From an uncultured Mediterraneibacter sp. (lineage in GTDB: Bacteria > Bacillota > Clostridia > Lachnospirales > Lachnospiraceae), in NCBI RefSeq assembly GCF_934309415.1, contig NZ_CAKRDI010000055.1, positions 1 to 7,161 of the forward strand: DNA of 7,161 nucleotides, in the 5' to 3' direction. The translations under genes were made by a program, and so were the position numbers. Below, one piece after another: positions 1-6,667 of this stretch (its first letter is position 1; each line of letters begins with the position of its first letter). Under the pieces are notes generated by a model. It had not been told where the DNA came from and did no database searches. It saw nothing but the letters and a program-made list of their open reading frames with translations.

Positions 1-13
1 AAAATACTGCCCG

Positions 14-43
14 TTGTTTTTTATTTTCAAATAGAATTATAAT
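14..43 (+). promoter_or_regulatory. Predicted sigma-A-type promoter of the MATE/flavodoxin/AKR operon
   Basis: A perfect -10 hexamer, TATAAT (38-43), lies 18 bases downstream of TTGTTT (14-19), which matches the -35 consensus TTGACA at four of six positions. The surrounding DNA is AT-rich. Transcription would start near position 50, giving an untranslated leader of about 175 bases before the first MATE gene. This is the best promoter-like pair seen in the window and it suits an operon promoter. The call comes from the sequence alone. Confidence 0.6.
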
Positions 44-60
44 GCCCATATAAGAAATAA

Positions 61-74
61 GCAACCTAAGTTGC
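61..74. promoter_or_regulatory. Palindrome, possible repressor operator
   Basis: GCAAC (61-65) and GTTGC (70-74) form a perfect 5-base inverted repeat around CTAA. It lies about 10-25 bases after the predicted transcript start, where a bound repressor could block early elongation. Dyads with GTTGC/GCAAC arms resemble sites used by some MarR-family repressors, which often control MATE exporters in Firmicutes. That link is from recollection, and no regulator gene lies in the window. The 5-bp stem is too short and lacks a T-run, so it is not a terminator. Confidence 0.35.
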
Positions 75-140
75 ATAACGAAAATGTAGCATGGTTGTAG
101 ATAAAAGTCAAGAAAATAAAAATATATGGAGGTAGTAGTC

Positions 141-176
141 GTGGAATATATGTTACTGTTTACAGCTATGCTGTGA
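141..176 (+). CDS. Possible 11-residue leader peptide upstream of the MATE gene
   Basis: A GTG codon at 141 opens an 11-codon frame (MEYMLLFTAML) ending in TGA at 174-176. A GGAGG ribosome binding site (129-133) precedes it with 7 bases of spacing, as good as those of the real genes here. An in-frame ATG at 150 is an alternative start. The coding stretch runs through the left arm, loop and start of the right arm of a long hairpin (146-192), so a translating ribosome would melt that structure. This resembles leader-peptide arrangements upstream of drug-resistance genes. No anti-Shine-Dalgarno stretch that could mask the MATE ribosome binding site was found, so the regulatory role is conjecture and the frame may be fortuitous. 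Confidence 0.3.
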   Translation: MEYMLLFTAML

Positions 177-192
177 ACGGTAACGAATATAT
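146..192 (+). repeat. Long imperfect inverted repeat (hairpin) in the operon leader
   Basis: TTACTGTTTACAG (153-165) pairs with CTGTGAACGGTAA (171-183) around the 5-base loop CTATG: 13 pairs, two of them G-U in RNA. G152-C184 extends the stem. After a 2-base bulge (185-186), ATATAT (146-151) pairs with ATATAT (187-192), giving about 20 pairs in total. No T-run follows, so it is not a simple intrinsic terminator. The direct repeat TGGAATAT flanks it at 142-149 and 196-203. It could be a leader RNA switch, a dyad operator, or a small mobile palindrome. The sequence shows the structure but not the function. Confidence 0.6.
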
Positions 193-224
193 AGCATGGA
201 ATATTGGCAGAGGAGAAAGTAATT

Positions 225-1619
225 ATGAGTAGAAATGAAGAAGCAACAGTTTTGCAGGAAAATGAAATGGGGACGCTTCCCGTGGGAAAACTTTTACGAA
301 AAATGGCCCTTCCATTGATTTTTTCCATGTTCGTGCAGGTACTGTACGGTCTGGTAGACAGTATGTATGTGGCACAGCTTGGTGATTCAGCACTTACTGC
401 AATCTCTCTTTGTATGCCGGTACAGTATCTGGTACTTGGTGTCGGAATTGGAATCGGTGTGGGTGTCAATTCGGTTTTGTCGAAGAAGTTGGGAGAAAAG
501 GATGAACATGGCGTGAATCGAGCTGCTGGAAACGGCTTTGTACTGGTATGGATTGTATCGGTTCTCTTTATCTTTATGGGGCTGTTTGCAATAGAACCGT
601 TCTATCGGATACAGACAGATATTCCGGAAGTGCTGGATATGAGCATTTCCTATAGTCGGATTATCAGTATTATTTCTTTTGCGGCGTTACATGAGGTACT
701 TATGGAACGGCTTTTGTCAGCTACCGGAAAAGCAAACCTTACGATGATACCGATGCTGACAGGTGCGGTAACAAATATCATTCTTGATCCAATCATGATT
801 TTTGGGTGGTTCGGATGCCCGGCCTTTGGTATTGCAGGTGCGGCTTATGCAACCGTTATCGCACAGGCAGTTGCTGCATTGGTTGCTTTGTCGTTGAATC
901 TGAAATTCAATAAAGATGTGAAGTTCGAAGCCGGTGGCTTCGTCCCGAATGGCGGTATTATTGCCGAAATTTTGAAAGTAGGAATCCCGGTTGCATTGTC
1001 ACAAAGTCTGATTTCAGTACTTGCTTTTGGCATGAATAATATTCTGCTTTCTCTTTCAGCAGTAGCACCTGGGATATATGTCATTTATATTCGTTTGCAG
1101 AGTTTTGTGATCATGCCGGCGAGCGGTATGAGTACGGCAGGTATTTCTATCATTGCTTACAATTATGGTGCAGGCAATAAAGAGAGAATCATGGAAACCT
1201 TAAAAAAGAGCATCTTGGTAAATCTGATTGTTGCTGTTGTAGGTATGATAGTCTTTCTGGCGGTGCCGGAATTGCTGCTTGCAATGTTTAACGCCTCAGA
1301 TGCTGTTTTGAAAATCGGTGTTCCGGCACTCCGCATTATTGCAGCTTCCCTGCTTTTGACTACTACAACACAGATCCTGACAGGTTTTTTGCAGGCGTTG
1401 GGACGTGGCACGGACAGTTTTGTCATTGCAATTACGCAGGCAGTATTTCTTCTGCTTGCAGCGTGGCTTTTGTCATTGACGGGCAGTGCGGTATTGGTAT
1501 GGCTGGCATTTCCGATTATGGAGGTGCTTCGATTTATCATAGGAGTATTCCTTGTAAAAAGAACATATAAAAATCAGATTATGAAATTGGAGGCAGCAGA
1601 ATGGACAAGAAAGTATTGA
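225..1619 (+). CDS. MATE family multidrug/cation efflux transporter (first copy)
   Basis: This predicted 464-residue integral membrane protein would use the Na+ or H+ gradient to export cationic drugs or metabolites. The ATG at 225 is preferred over an upstream in-frame TTG (204) because AGAGGAG (209-215) sits 9 bases before it. The length fits the usual 440-470 residues with twelve helices. The first helix region has the family pattern, with P31 and a GLVDSMYVAQLGD stretch. N184-I-I-L-D188-P189 is the typical MATE NxxLDP motif closing the first half, and A311-YNYGAGN is the equivalent landmark in the second half. The gene is first in an apparent operon, and its last 19 bases overlap the flavodoxin gene, suggesting translational coupling. 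An 8-codon frame (195-221) ends three bases before the start but has no ribosome binding site of its own. The family is clear; substrate and the NorM/DinF-like subgroup cannot be assigned. Confidence 0.93.
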   Translation: MSRNEEATVLQENEMGTLPVGKLLRKMALPLIFSMFVQVLYGLVDSMYVAQLGDSALTAISLCMPVQYLVLGVGIGIGVGVNSVLSKKLGEKDEHGVNRAAGNGFVLVWIVSVLFIFMGLFAIEPFYRIQTDIPEVLDMSISYSRIISIISFAALHEVLMERLLSATGKANLTMIPMLTGAVTNIILDPIMIFGWFGCPAFGIAGAAYATVIAQAVAALVALSLNLKFNKDVKFEAGGFVPNGGIIAEILKVGIPVALSQSLISVLAFGMNNILLSLSAVAPGIYVIYIRLQSFVIMPASGMSTAGISIIAYNYGAGNKERIMETLKKSILVNLIVAVVGMIVFLAVPELLLAMFNASDAVLKIGVPALRIIAASLLLTTTTQILTGFLQALGRGTDSFVIAITQAVFLLLAAWLLSLTGSAVLVWLAFPIMEVLRFIIGVFLVKRTYKNQIMKLEAAEWTRKY

Positions 1620-2125
1620 TAGCGTATTTTTCACACGAGGGAGAAGCTTATGCAGGAGGAAAAATTGTCACCCTGGAAATCGGTAATACAAGAGTGGCAG
1701 CTCAGATGATGGAGGAGATGACAGGAGCTGATGTATTCCGTATTGAGACCGTAAATCCTTATCCATATAACCACATGGAAACTGTGACGCTTGCACAGGA
1801 GGAGCAGAAGGAAAATGCCAGACCGGAACTGAAAGGAAATGAGATCAATATAGAACCTTATGATACCATCATCCTTGGTTATCCGAATTGGTGGAACACT
1901 ATGCCAATGGCTGTATTCTCGTTCCTGGAGAGCCATGATTTTGCTGGAAAAACGATTCTTCCACTCTGCACTCATGAGGGAAGTGGAATGGGACGCAGTG
2001 AAGTAGATATCAAGGTGGTGTGCCCGGATGCAAAAGTAGAAAAAGGTCTTGCAATCACTGGCTACAAAGTAAGCAAGGCAGGGAAAAATATTGAAAAATG
2101 GCTTACCTCGGCAGGTCTAATGTAA
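1601..2125 (+). CDS. Flavodoxin family protein (cytosolic)
   Basis: This predicted 174-residue protein has no signal peptide and should bind FMN and carry electrons or reduce quinone-like substrates. Beta strand 1 ends in V5-LIAYFS; the phosphate-loop G28-N-T30 is separated from it by a 16-residue insertion (12-27). I recall this insertion as typical of one clostridial/lactobacillar flavodoxin group, perhaps Pfam Flavodoxin_4. G93-YPNWWNTMPM, expected to contact the flavin ring, and C123-THEGSGMG, the third flavin loop, are both present, so the domain looks intact. The start is supported by GGAGG (1589-1593) 7 bases upstream, within the end of the MATE gene; the two reading frames overlap by 19 bases. 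A second flavodoxin at 6668 shares the YFS, GNT, GADxFxIE, PYP and NARPE stretches. A role in detoxification is inferred from the neighbouring reductases and pump. Confidence 0.9.
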   Translation: MDKKVLIAYFSHEGEAYAGGKIVTLEIGNTRVAAQMMEEMTGADVFRIETVNPYPYNHMETVTLAQEEQKENARPELKGNEINIEPYDTIILGYPNWWNTMPMAVFSFLESHDFAGKTILPLCTHEGSGMGRSEVDIKVVCPDAKVEKGLAITGYKVSKAGKNIEKWLTSAGLM

Positions 2126-2175
2126 CAAAGTACTTTATATAAACAACTAACATATAAAAAATGGAGGAAAATAAC

Positions 2176-3030
2176 ATGAAACAGACTTATGTAACTTTGA
2201 ATGATGGAAACAAAATCCCGCAGTTTGGTCTTGGAGTTTATATGATTCCAGGTGACGATAACACGAAGGAAGCATGCCTGGAGGCATTTCGCGCAGGCTA
2301 TCGCCATATAGATACCGCGCATGCTTATCAGAACGAGCGTGGTGTAGGAGCGGCTGTGAAAGAAAGTGGAATTCCACGCGAGGAAATCTGGATTACCACA
2401 AAACTGTGGCCAAGCGAGTATGGTGAAGGAAAAACAGCAGAGGCAATCGATAAAATGCTGTCCCGACTGGACACCGGCTACATCGATCTGCTCCTTCTGC
2501 ATCAGCAGTTTGGTGATTATATCGGGGCATGGAAGGATATGGAGAAAGCGGTTGCCGCAGGCAAGGTAAAATCCATTGGAATCAGTAATTTTGAGTCAGA
2601 ACGTTTGGAGGAGCTTCTTGCTGCCGCAACAATCAAGCCGTCTGTCCTGCAGGTGGAGTGCCATCCGTATTATCAGCAGACACAGTTGAAAGAGCGAATT
2701 GCAAAATATGGGACAGTGATCGAAAGCTGGTATCCGATCGGACATGGTGATAAAGATTTATTGAATGAGCCTGTATTTACGGAGCTTGCAGAAAAATATG
2801 GCAAAAACAATGTACAGATCATCCTGCGTTGGCATATTCAGGAGGGAACGGTTGTATTCCCGAAATCTACAAATCCGAAGCATATTCAGGACAATATCGA
2901 CATTTTTGATTTTGAACTGACAGCGGAGGAAATGGAGCGTATCCGTGCTTTGGACAAGGGTGTTCGCTTCTTCAACATGAGCCTTGAGGAGCAGGAGGCA
3001 CATTTGAGTGGATTTACTCCTGCAGATTAA
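2176..3030 (+). CDS. Aldo/keto reductase, DkgA-like (first copy)
   Basis: This predicted 284-residue soluble TIM-barrel enzyme would reduce aldehydes or ketones using NAD(P)H. The complete catalytic tetrad is visible: D46 (YRHIDTA), Y51, K76 (TTKLW) and H109 (LLLLH). The family stretches GISNF and QVECHPYYQQ follow. Length and layout match the AKR5-type 2,5-diketogluconate/methylglyoxal reductase group. An ATG at 2161 overlaps the ribosome binding site GGAGG (2163-2167) and is rejected; the ATG at 2176 lies 8 bases after that site. In the C-terminal cofactor motif, K230-S231-TNPK-H236, a histidine replaces the arginine that usually contacts the 2'-phosphate of NADPH. The downstream paralog keeps that arginine (R234), so coenzyme preference may differ. 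The gene follows the flavodoxin by 50 bases with no terminator, so it is probably in the same operon. The physiological substrate is unknown. Confidence 0.92.
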   Translation: MKQTYVTLNDGNKIPQFGLGVYMIPGDDNTKEACLEAFRAGYRHIDTAHAYQNERGVGAAVKESGIPREEIWITTKLWPSEYGEGKTAEAIDKMLSRLDTGYIDLLLLHQQFGDYIGAWKDMEKAVAAGKVKSIGISNFESERLEELLAAATIKPSVLQVECHPYYQQTQLKERIAKYGTVIESWYPIGHGDKDLLNEPVFTELAEKYGKNNVQIILRWHIQEGTVVFPKSTNPKHIQDNIDIFDFELTAEEMERIRALDKGVRFFNMSLEEQEAHLSGFTPAD

Positions 3031-3042
3031 CCGAATCAAGCA

Positions 3043-3089
3043 AGTCCCCTGTCTCAATTGCGCAAAGCAATAAGCAGTGGGGTGGGACT
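3043..3089 (+). other. Structured intergenic segment between AKR and SDR genes
   Basis: The 124-base gap between the first AKR and the SDR gene can fold. AGTCCC (3043-3048) pairs with GGGACT (3084-3089), CTG (3049-3051) with CAG (3075-3077), and ATTGC (3057-3061) with GCAAT (3067-3071) around GCAAA. Six unpaired bases bulge on the right side. An A-run rather than a T-run follows, so it is not a canonical terminator. It could be a processing site, a weak attenuator, or an old recombination joint. No clear promoter for the SDR gene was found in the gap. Confidence 0.3.
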
Positions 3090-3154
3090 GAGCTAAATAC
3101 AAAAAATCTTCCCCGATAATCCTATTAGCACATGACGGAAGGAGAAACTTTTTT

Positions 3155-3988
3155 ATGATGAAAGAAGTTATGATTTGGGCAGGTGCCGGGCAGATTGGAA
3201 TGGCGATTGCCAGAAGAATGGGCTACGGTATGAAAATCGTGGTGGGCGATAAGAAGATAGAAAATGCCCGGGCGATAGCAGAAACGATGGAGGCGGCGGG
3301 ATTTGATGTCCTGCCTATGGAAATGGATCTGTCAAGCAGGGAGTCTATCCTGCATTTTATAAATAAAGCACAGAAATACGGAAAAATTAAAATGCTGGTG
3401 AATGCGGCAGGTGTATCACCATCGCAGGCGCCAATTGAAGCTATTTTAAAAGTCGATCTTTATGGAACGGCGGTTTTACTTGAGGAGGTTGGCAAGGTCA
3501 TTGTACCTGGAGGTGTTGGTGTGACTATTTCCAGTCAGAGCGGTCATCGAATGAAGCAGCTTACACCGGAGGAAGATGCGCTGCTTGCCTGCACACCAAC
3601 GGAAGAATTGTTACAGCTTCCTATGCTGCAGCCGGAAAATATCAAAGACACCCTCCATGCTTACCAGATTGCAAAGCGATGTAATGAAAAGCGTGTGATG
3701 GCAGAGTCAGTAAAATGGGGAGAAAAGGGAGCGAGGATCAATTCCATTTCGCCCGGCATTATTGTCACTCCGTTGGCATTAGATGAGTTTGCTGGTCCTC
3801 GTGGTGATTTTTATAAAAATATGTTTGCCAAGTGTCCGGCAGGACGTCCCGGAACAGCGGATGAGGTGGCAAATGTGGCAGAACTGTTGATGAGTGATAA
3901 AGGAGTATTTATCACTGGGGCAGATTATCTGATTGATGGTGGGGCGACTGCAAGTTATTTTTATGGACCGTTGAAGCCACAGGAGTAA
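3155..3988 (+). CDS. Short-chain dehydrogenase/reductase (SDR family oxidoreductase)
   Basis: This predicted 277-residue soluble NAD(P)-dependent enzyme would oxidise or reduce alcohol/carbonyl groups. The N-terminal Rossmann glycine motif is G10-A-G12-Q-I-G15, an unusual form of the family TGxxxGxG. D32 after the second strand suggests NAD(H) preference, and N83-A-A-G86 is the standard core motif. The active site fits S126/S127, Y170 and K174 (YQIAK), but Ser and Tyr are about 43 residues apart rather than the usual dozen or so. An insertion around residues 130-168, rich in Leu, Pro and acidic residues, lies between them and may form a lid. SISPG and the C-terminal ITGADYLIDGG stretch complete the fold. 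GGAAGGAG (3137-3144) lies 10 bases before the ATG; a second ATG follows immediately. About 10 bases after its stop begins the cut-off tail of an unrelated reductase. The substrate cannot be told. Confidence 0.9.
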   Translation: MMKEVMIWAGAGQIGMAIARRMGYGMKIVVGDKKIENARAIAETMEAAGFDVLPMEMDLSSRESILHFINKAQKYGKIKMLVNAAGVSPSQAPIEAILKVDLYGTAVLLEEVGKVIVPGGVGVTISSQSGHRMKQLTPEEDALLACTPTEELLQLPMLQPENIKDTLHAYQIAKRCNEKRVMAESVKWGEKGARINSISPGIIVTPLALDEFAGPRGDFYKNMFAKCPAGRPGTADEVANVAELLMSDKGVFITGADYLIDGGATASYFYGPLKPQE

Positions 3989-3995
3989 GCAGGAA

Positions 3996-4367
3996 ATTTT
4001 TTCTCCGATTGCCAGTGGACTTTTATCAGGAAAAATCACAACCGCTACAAAATTTGAAAGGCGCGATGATGTACGAAACTGGGTGCCGCAGCTTTCACCA
4101 CGAAACATTCAAGGAAATCAACCCATTATTGATATTCTGCGAGAATATGCCAGCAAAAAACAGGCAACTCCCGCACAGATTTCATTAGCATGGATGCTGC
4201 ACAAGTATCCGAATGTTGTCCCGATTCCGGGATCTAAAAATAAAGAGCGTATTGTGGAAAATCTGGATGCTGCACAGGTGGATTTGACAGATTTGGAATT
4301 TGCTGAATTGGAAGATGCCCTGGCACAGTGTCGGATTTATGGGTACAGAGGACTTTATGGTTTTTAG
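3996..4367 (+). pseudogene. C-terminal remnant of a second type of aldo/keto reductase
   Basis: From about 3996 to the TAG at 4365-4367 the frame encodes a recognisable AKR C-terminus. It includes FSPIASGLLSGK, a stretch with TPAQISLAWMLHKYP, and the cofactor segment VPIPGSKNKERIVENL. I recall this pattern from the 320-330 residue YakC/AKR13-like group, so it is not a copy of the DkgA-like enzymes on either side. The N-terminal two thirds, with all four catalytic residues, are absent. The frame is open from 3975 but has no ATG; the first usual start is GTG at 4083, without a ribosome binding site and inside the conserved domain. Homology begins only about 10 bases after the SDR stop, in a different frame, which points to a deletion or replacement that joined the two genes. 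It is probably transcribed with the operon but cannot act as a reductase. Confidence 0.85.
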
Positions 4368-4425
4368 ACAGATGACTTGATAACTACAATCCTGAAGGAA
4401 GATTTTAATGAAGGAGGAAAATCAA

Positions 4426-5283
4426 ATGGAGACTATAATACTCAATAACGGTATAAAAATGCCGGTTGCCGGATTCGGCGTATTTCAGATTCAAAACCAG
4501 ACGCAATGTGAGCAGTGTGTCGTGGATGCCGTTCATGCCGGTTATCGGTTGATCGACACCGCTGCGGTTTACGGAAATGAAGCTGCTGTTGGTTGGGCGG
4601 TTCATCGCTGTGGCGTTGCCAGAGAGGAACTATTTCTTACCAGCAAGCTATGGGTGCAGGACGCGGGATATGACGTTGCAAAGAAAGCAATCGACACCTC
4701 TCTCAAAAATCTGCAAACGGATTATCTTGACCTGTATCTGATACATCGTCCCTTTGGGGATTATTATGGTGCATGGCGGGCGATGGAAGAAGCCGTTGAT
4801 GCTGGAAAACTACGGGCTATCGGTCTTTCCAATTTTGATCCGGCGCGAGTTATGGATTTAACCTTAAACAACCGTATCACACCTGCTGTTGATCAGGTGG
4901 AGTGCCATCCATTCTATCAACAGGAGGATACACGCCGCTTCTTGCAGGAACAGGGTATCGTTATGGAGGCATGGGCGCCCTTTGCGGAAGGGAAAAAGCA
5001 GATTTTTCAGAATGAAACGCTGCTGAGCATCGGAGCAAAGTACGGGAAAAGCCCTGCGCAGGTGATCCTCCGCTGGAATATTCAACGGGGCATTGTACCG
5101 CTGGCAAAGTCTGTTCACCGTGAGCGTATGAAGCAGAACCTGGATGTCTTTGATTTTGCGTTGTCTTATGAAGATATGCTTGCCATCAGTCGACTGGACG
5201 AAGATGTTACACTGTTCGGCAAAAATGAGGACCCGGCTTATGCCAAAATGATCAACAGCGTAAAAATCCATGGAGAACAGTAA
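4426..5283 (+). CDS. Aldo/keto reductase, DkgA-like (second copy)
   Basis: This predicted 285-residue soluble NADPH-dependent carbonyl reductase has the full catalytic tetrad: D44 (YRLIDTA), Y49, K74 (TSKLW) and H107 (LYLIH). GLSNF and QVECHPFYQQ follow, as in the first copy. The cofactor motif K228-SVHRE-R234 retains the arginine expected to bind the NADPH 2'-phosphate, unlike the upstream paralog. The ATG at 4408 overlaps the strong ribosome binding site AAGGAGG (4411-4417); the ATG at 4426, 8 bases after that site, is the likely start. The two AKR proteins are clearly related along their whole length, but a 17-base stretch around the QVECHP codons is the longest identical DNA I noticed. 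They are therefore old paralogs, not a recent duplication. The stop is 2 bases before the second MATE gene, so the two are almost certainly cotranscribed. Methylglyoxal or similar aldehydes are plausible but unproven substrates. Confidence 0.92.
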   Translation: METIILNNGIKMPVAGFGVFQIQNQTQCEQCVVDAVHAGYRLIDTAAVYGNEAAVGWAVHRCGVAREELFLTSKLWVQDAGYDVAKKAIDTSLKNLQTDYLDLYLIHRPFGDYYGAWRAMEEAVDAGKLRAIGLSNFDPARVMDLTLNNRITPAVDQVECHPFYQQEDTRRFLQEQGIVMEAWAPFAEGKKQIFQNETLLSIGAKYGKSPAQVILRWNIQRGIVPLAKSVHRERMKQNLDVFDFALSYEDMLAISRLDEDVTLFGKNEDPAYAKMINSVKIHGEQ

Positions 5284-5285
5284 TC

Positions 5286-6665
5286 ATGCAAAGAACATCT
5301 GAAGAAAAAACAGAACTTTTTGAGCGGACACCGATCCGACAGGCAGCATTGACCTTAATCGTCCCCACAGTTATCAGCCAGCTTGTCATGCTGGTTTATA
5401 ACATGGCGGATACCTGGTTCATCGGTCAGACCGGCGATCCGCATCAGGTGGCGGCTGTCACCGTTACTTACCCGATCTTTATGATGATGAACGCGCTTGC
5501 CAATTTGTTTGGTATCGGTGGCAGCAGTCTTATTTCCCGTATGCTTGGCAGCGGCGAACAGGAAAAGACCGGTGCGGTTGCAGCGTTTTCCTTGTGGGCG
5601 GCGGGCGGTGTCACGCTCATTTATTCCATTGTATGCCTACTGTTTGACGGTGCGCTGCTGACTGCGCTGGGAACCGATGCCGGAACATTTGGATACGCAA
5701 AGGATTATCTTTTATGGACTGTGATCGTTGGCGGACTTCCCACGGTACTGAACCTTGTGCTTGCCAATCTGATCCGGGCACAGGGCGAAGCGAGAACAGC
5801 AAGTATCGGAATGTCCCTCGGCGGAATTTTGAATGTGTTCCTTGACCCGGTGTTCATTTTCCTGCTTGGCATGGGCGTAGCCGGTGCAGCCTTGGCAACC
5901 TGTCTATCCAACACAGCATCGTTGATATTCCTACTCAGGTATACGATCCGTCACCGAAAAGAGAGCCTTGTGAAAATCCCGCTTGTGCCGAAACGGATCG
6001 AACCTGCCGCTCATCGGGATATTTACTCTATAGGAACACCGGCAGCTCTGCAGATCATTTTGGCTGCGGTTTCCAATGCTGTTCTGCTGCGGCTGATGTC
6101 CGGCTATGCGGTGGCGGCAATTTCGGGAATGGGTGTCATGCAGAAGGTGGAAAGCATTCCATTTCAGGCAATTATGGGAATCTCCAATGGTATTTTGCCG
6201 CTGGTTGCCTACAACTACGCTTCCGGCAATCGGGAACGGATGCGGCAGGCAGTACGCTTTGCCATCAGCCGTGGACTTGCCTGTGCCTGTGTTTTCTTCG
6301 TGCTGTGTGAGGTTTTCGCTCCAACCATCGTTCGATTCTTTATCAACGATGCGGCATCTGTCACTTATGGCGCAGCATTTGTCCGTTTACGGATTCTGGC
6401 ACTGCCGTTTATTACAACAGAATTTATGCTGATTGCTGTTTTCCAGGGCATTGGTGGCGCAAAGCAGGCGTTCTTCCTTTCTTTGTTCCGAAAGGGCATT
6501 TTAGATTTGCCGCTGATGGTTCTGGCGAATGTTCTTTTGCCGATGTATGGTTTGATGCTGGTACAGCCGTTTATGGAATTATGCGGTTGTGTGATTGCTC
6601 TTATTCTGTATCAAAATATACATAAACAGCCACAAATTGAAATGAAAAAAAATCTGGAGGTATAG
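5286..6665 (+). CDS. MATE family efflux transporter (second copy)
   Basis: This predicted 459-residue, twelve-helix inner-membrane antiporter would export organic cations or metabolites. A short polar N-terminus leads into the first helix with P27 and YNMADTWFIGQTGD, the usual MATE opening. N183-VFLD187-P188 closes the first six-helix half, and A308-YNYASGN marks the same place in the second half. The C-terminal tail is short and charged. It shares landmarks but little overall sequence with the MATE at 225, so it is a distinct subtype rather than a recent copy. The ATG lies 2 bases after the AKR stop, with a weak GGAG (5272-5275) 10 bases upstream, so translation is probably coupled to the AKR. 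Its stop is 2 bases before the flavodoxin lipoprotein. By eye, this gene and the preceding AKR are richer in GC than the first half of the window. The substrate is unknown. Confidence 0.93.
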   Translation: MQRTSEEKTELFERTPIRQAALTLIVPTVISQLVMLVYNMADTWFIGQTGDPHQVAAVTVTYPIFMMMNALANLFGIGGSSLISRMLGSGEQEKTGAVAAFSLWAAGGVTLIYSIVCLLFDGALLTALGTDAGTFGYAKDYLLWTVIVGGLPTVLNLVLANLIRAQGEARTASIGMSLGGILNVFLDPVFIFLLGMGVAGAALATCLSNTASLIFLLRYTIRHRKESLVKIPLVPKRIEPAAHRDIYSIGTPAALQIILAAVSNAVLLRLMSGYAVAAISGMGVMQKVESIPFQAIMGISNGILPLVAYNYASGNRERMRQAVRFAISRGLACACVFFVLCEVFAPTIVRFFINDAASVTYGAAFVRLRILALPFITTEFMLIAVFQGIGGAKQAFFLSLFRKGILDLPLMVLANVLLPMYGLMLVQPFMELCGCVIALILYQNIHKQPQIEMKKNLEV

Positions 6666-6667
6666 GA

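Noticed and set aside
195..221. Eight-codon frame ending three bases before the first MATE start
   Set aside because: It has no ribosome binding site and covers the MATE one; probably chance.
204..224. In-frame TTG start adding seven residues to the first MATE
   Set aside because: It overlaps the ribosome binding site that serves the ATG at 225, has no such site of its own, and adds nothing conserved.
845..1540. Long antisense frames inside the first MATE gene
   Set aside because: They show no ribosome binding sites or recognisable domains, and the + strand gene has a clear family match; they are shadows of its codons.
3107..3142. TCTTCC pairing with GGAAGG to mask the SDR ribosome binding site
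   Set aside because: Only five Watson-Crick pairs plus one wobble, around a loop of more than 20 bases. This is too weak to claim as a riboswitch or thermosensor.
4377..4409. Promoter for the second module (TTGATA with TTTAAT)
   Set aside because: The spacer is 21 bases and the -10 box touches the ribosome binding site region, so transcription would begin at or beyond the start codon. No better pair was found in this gap.
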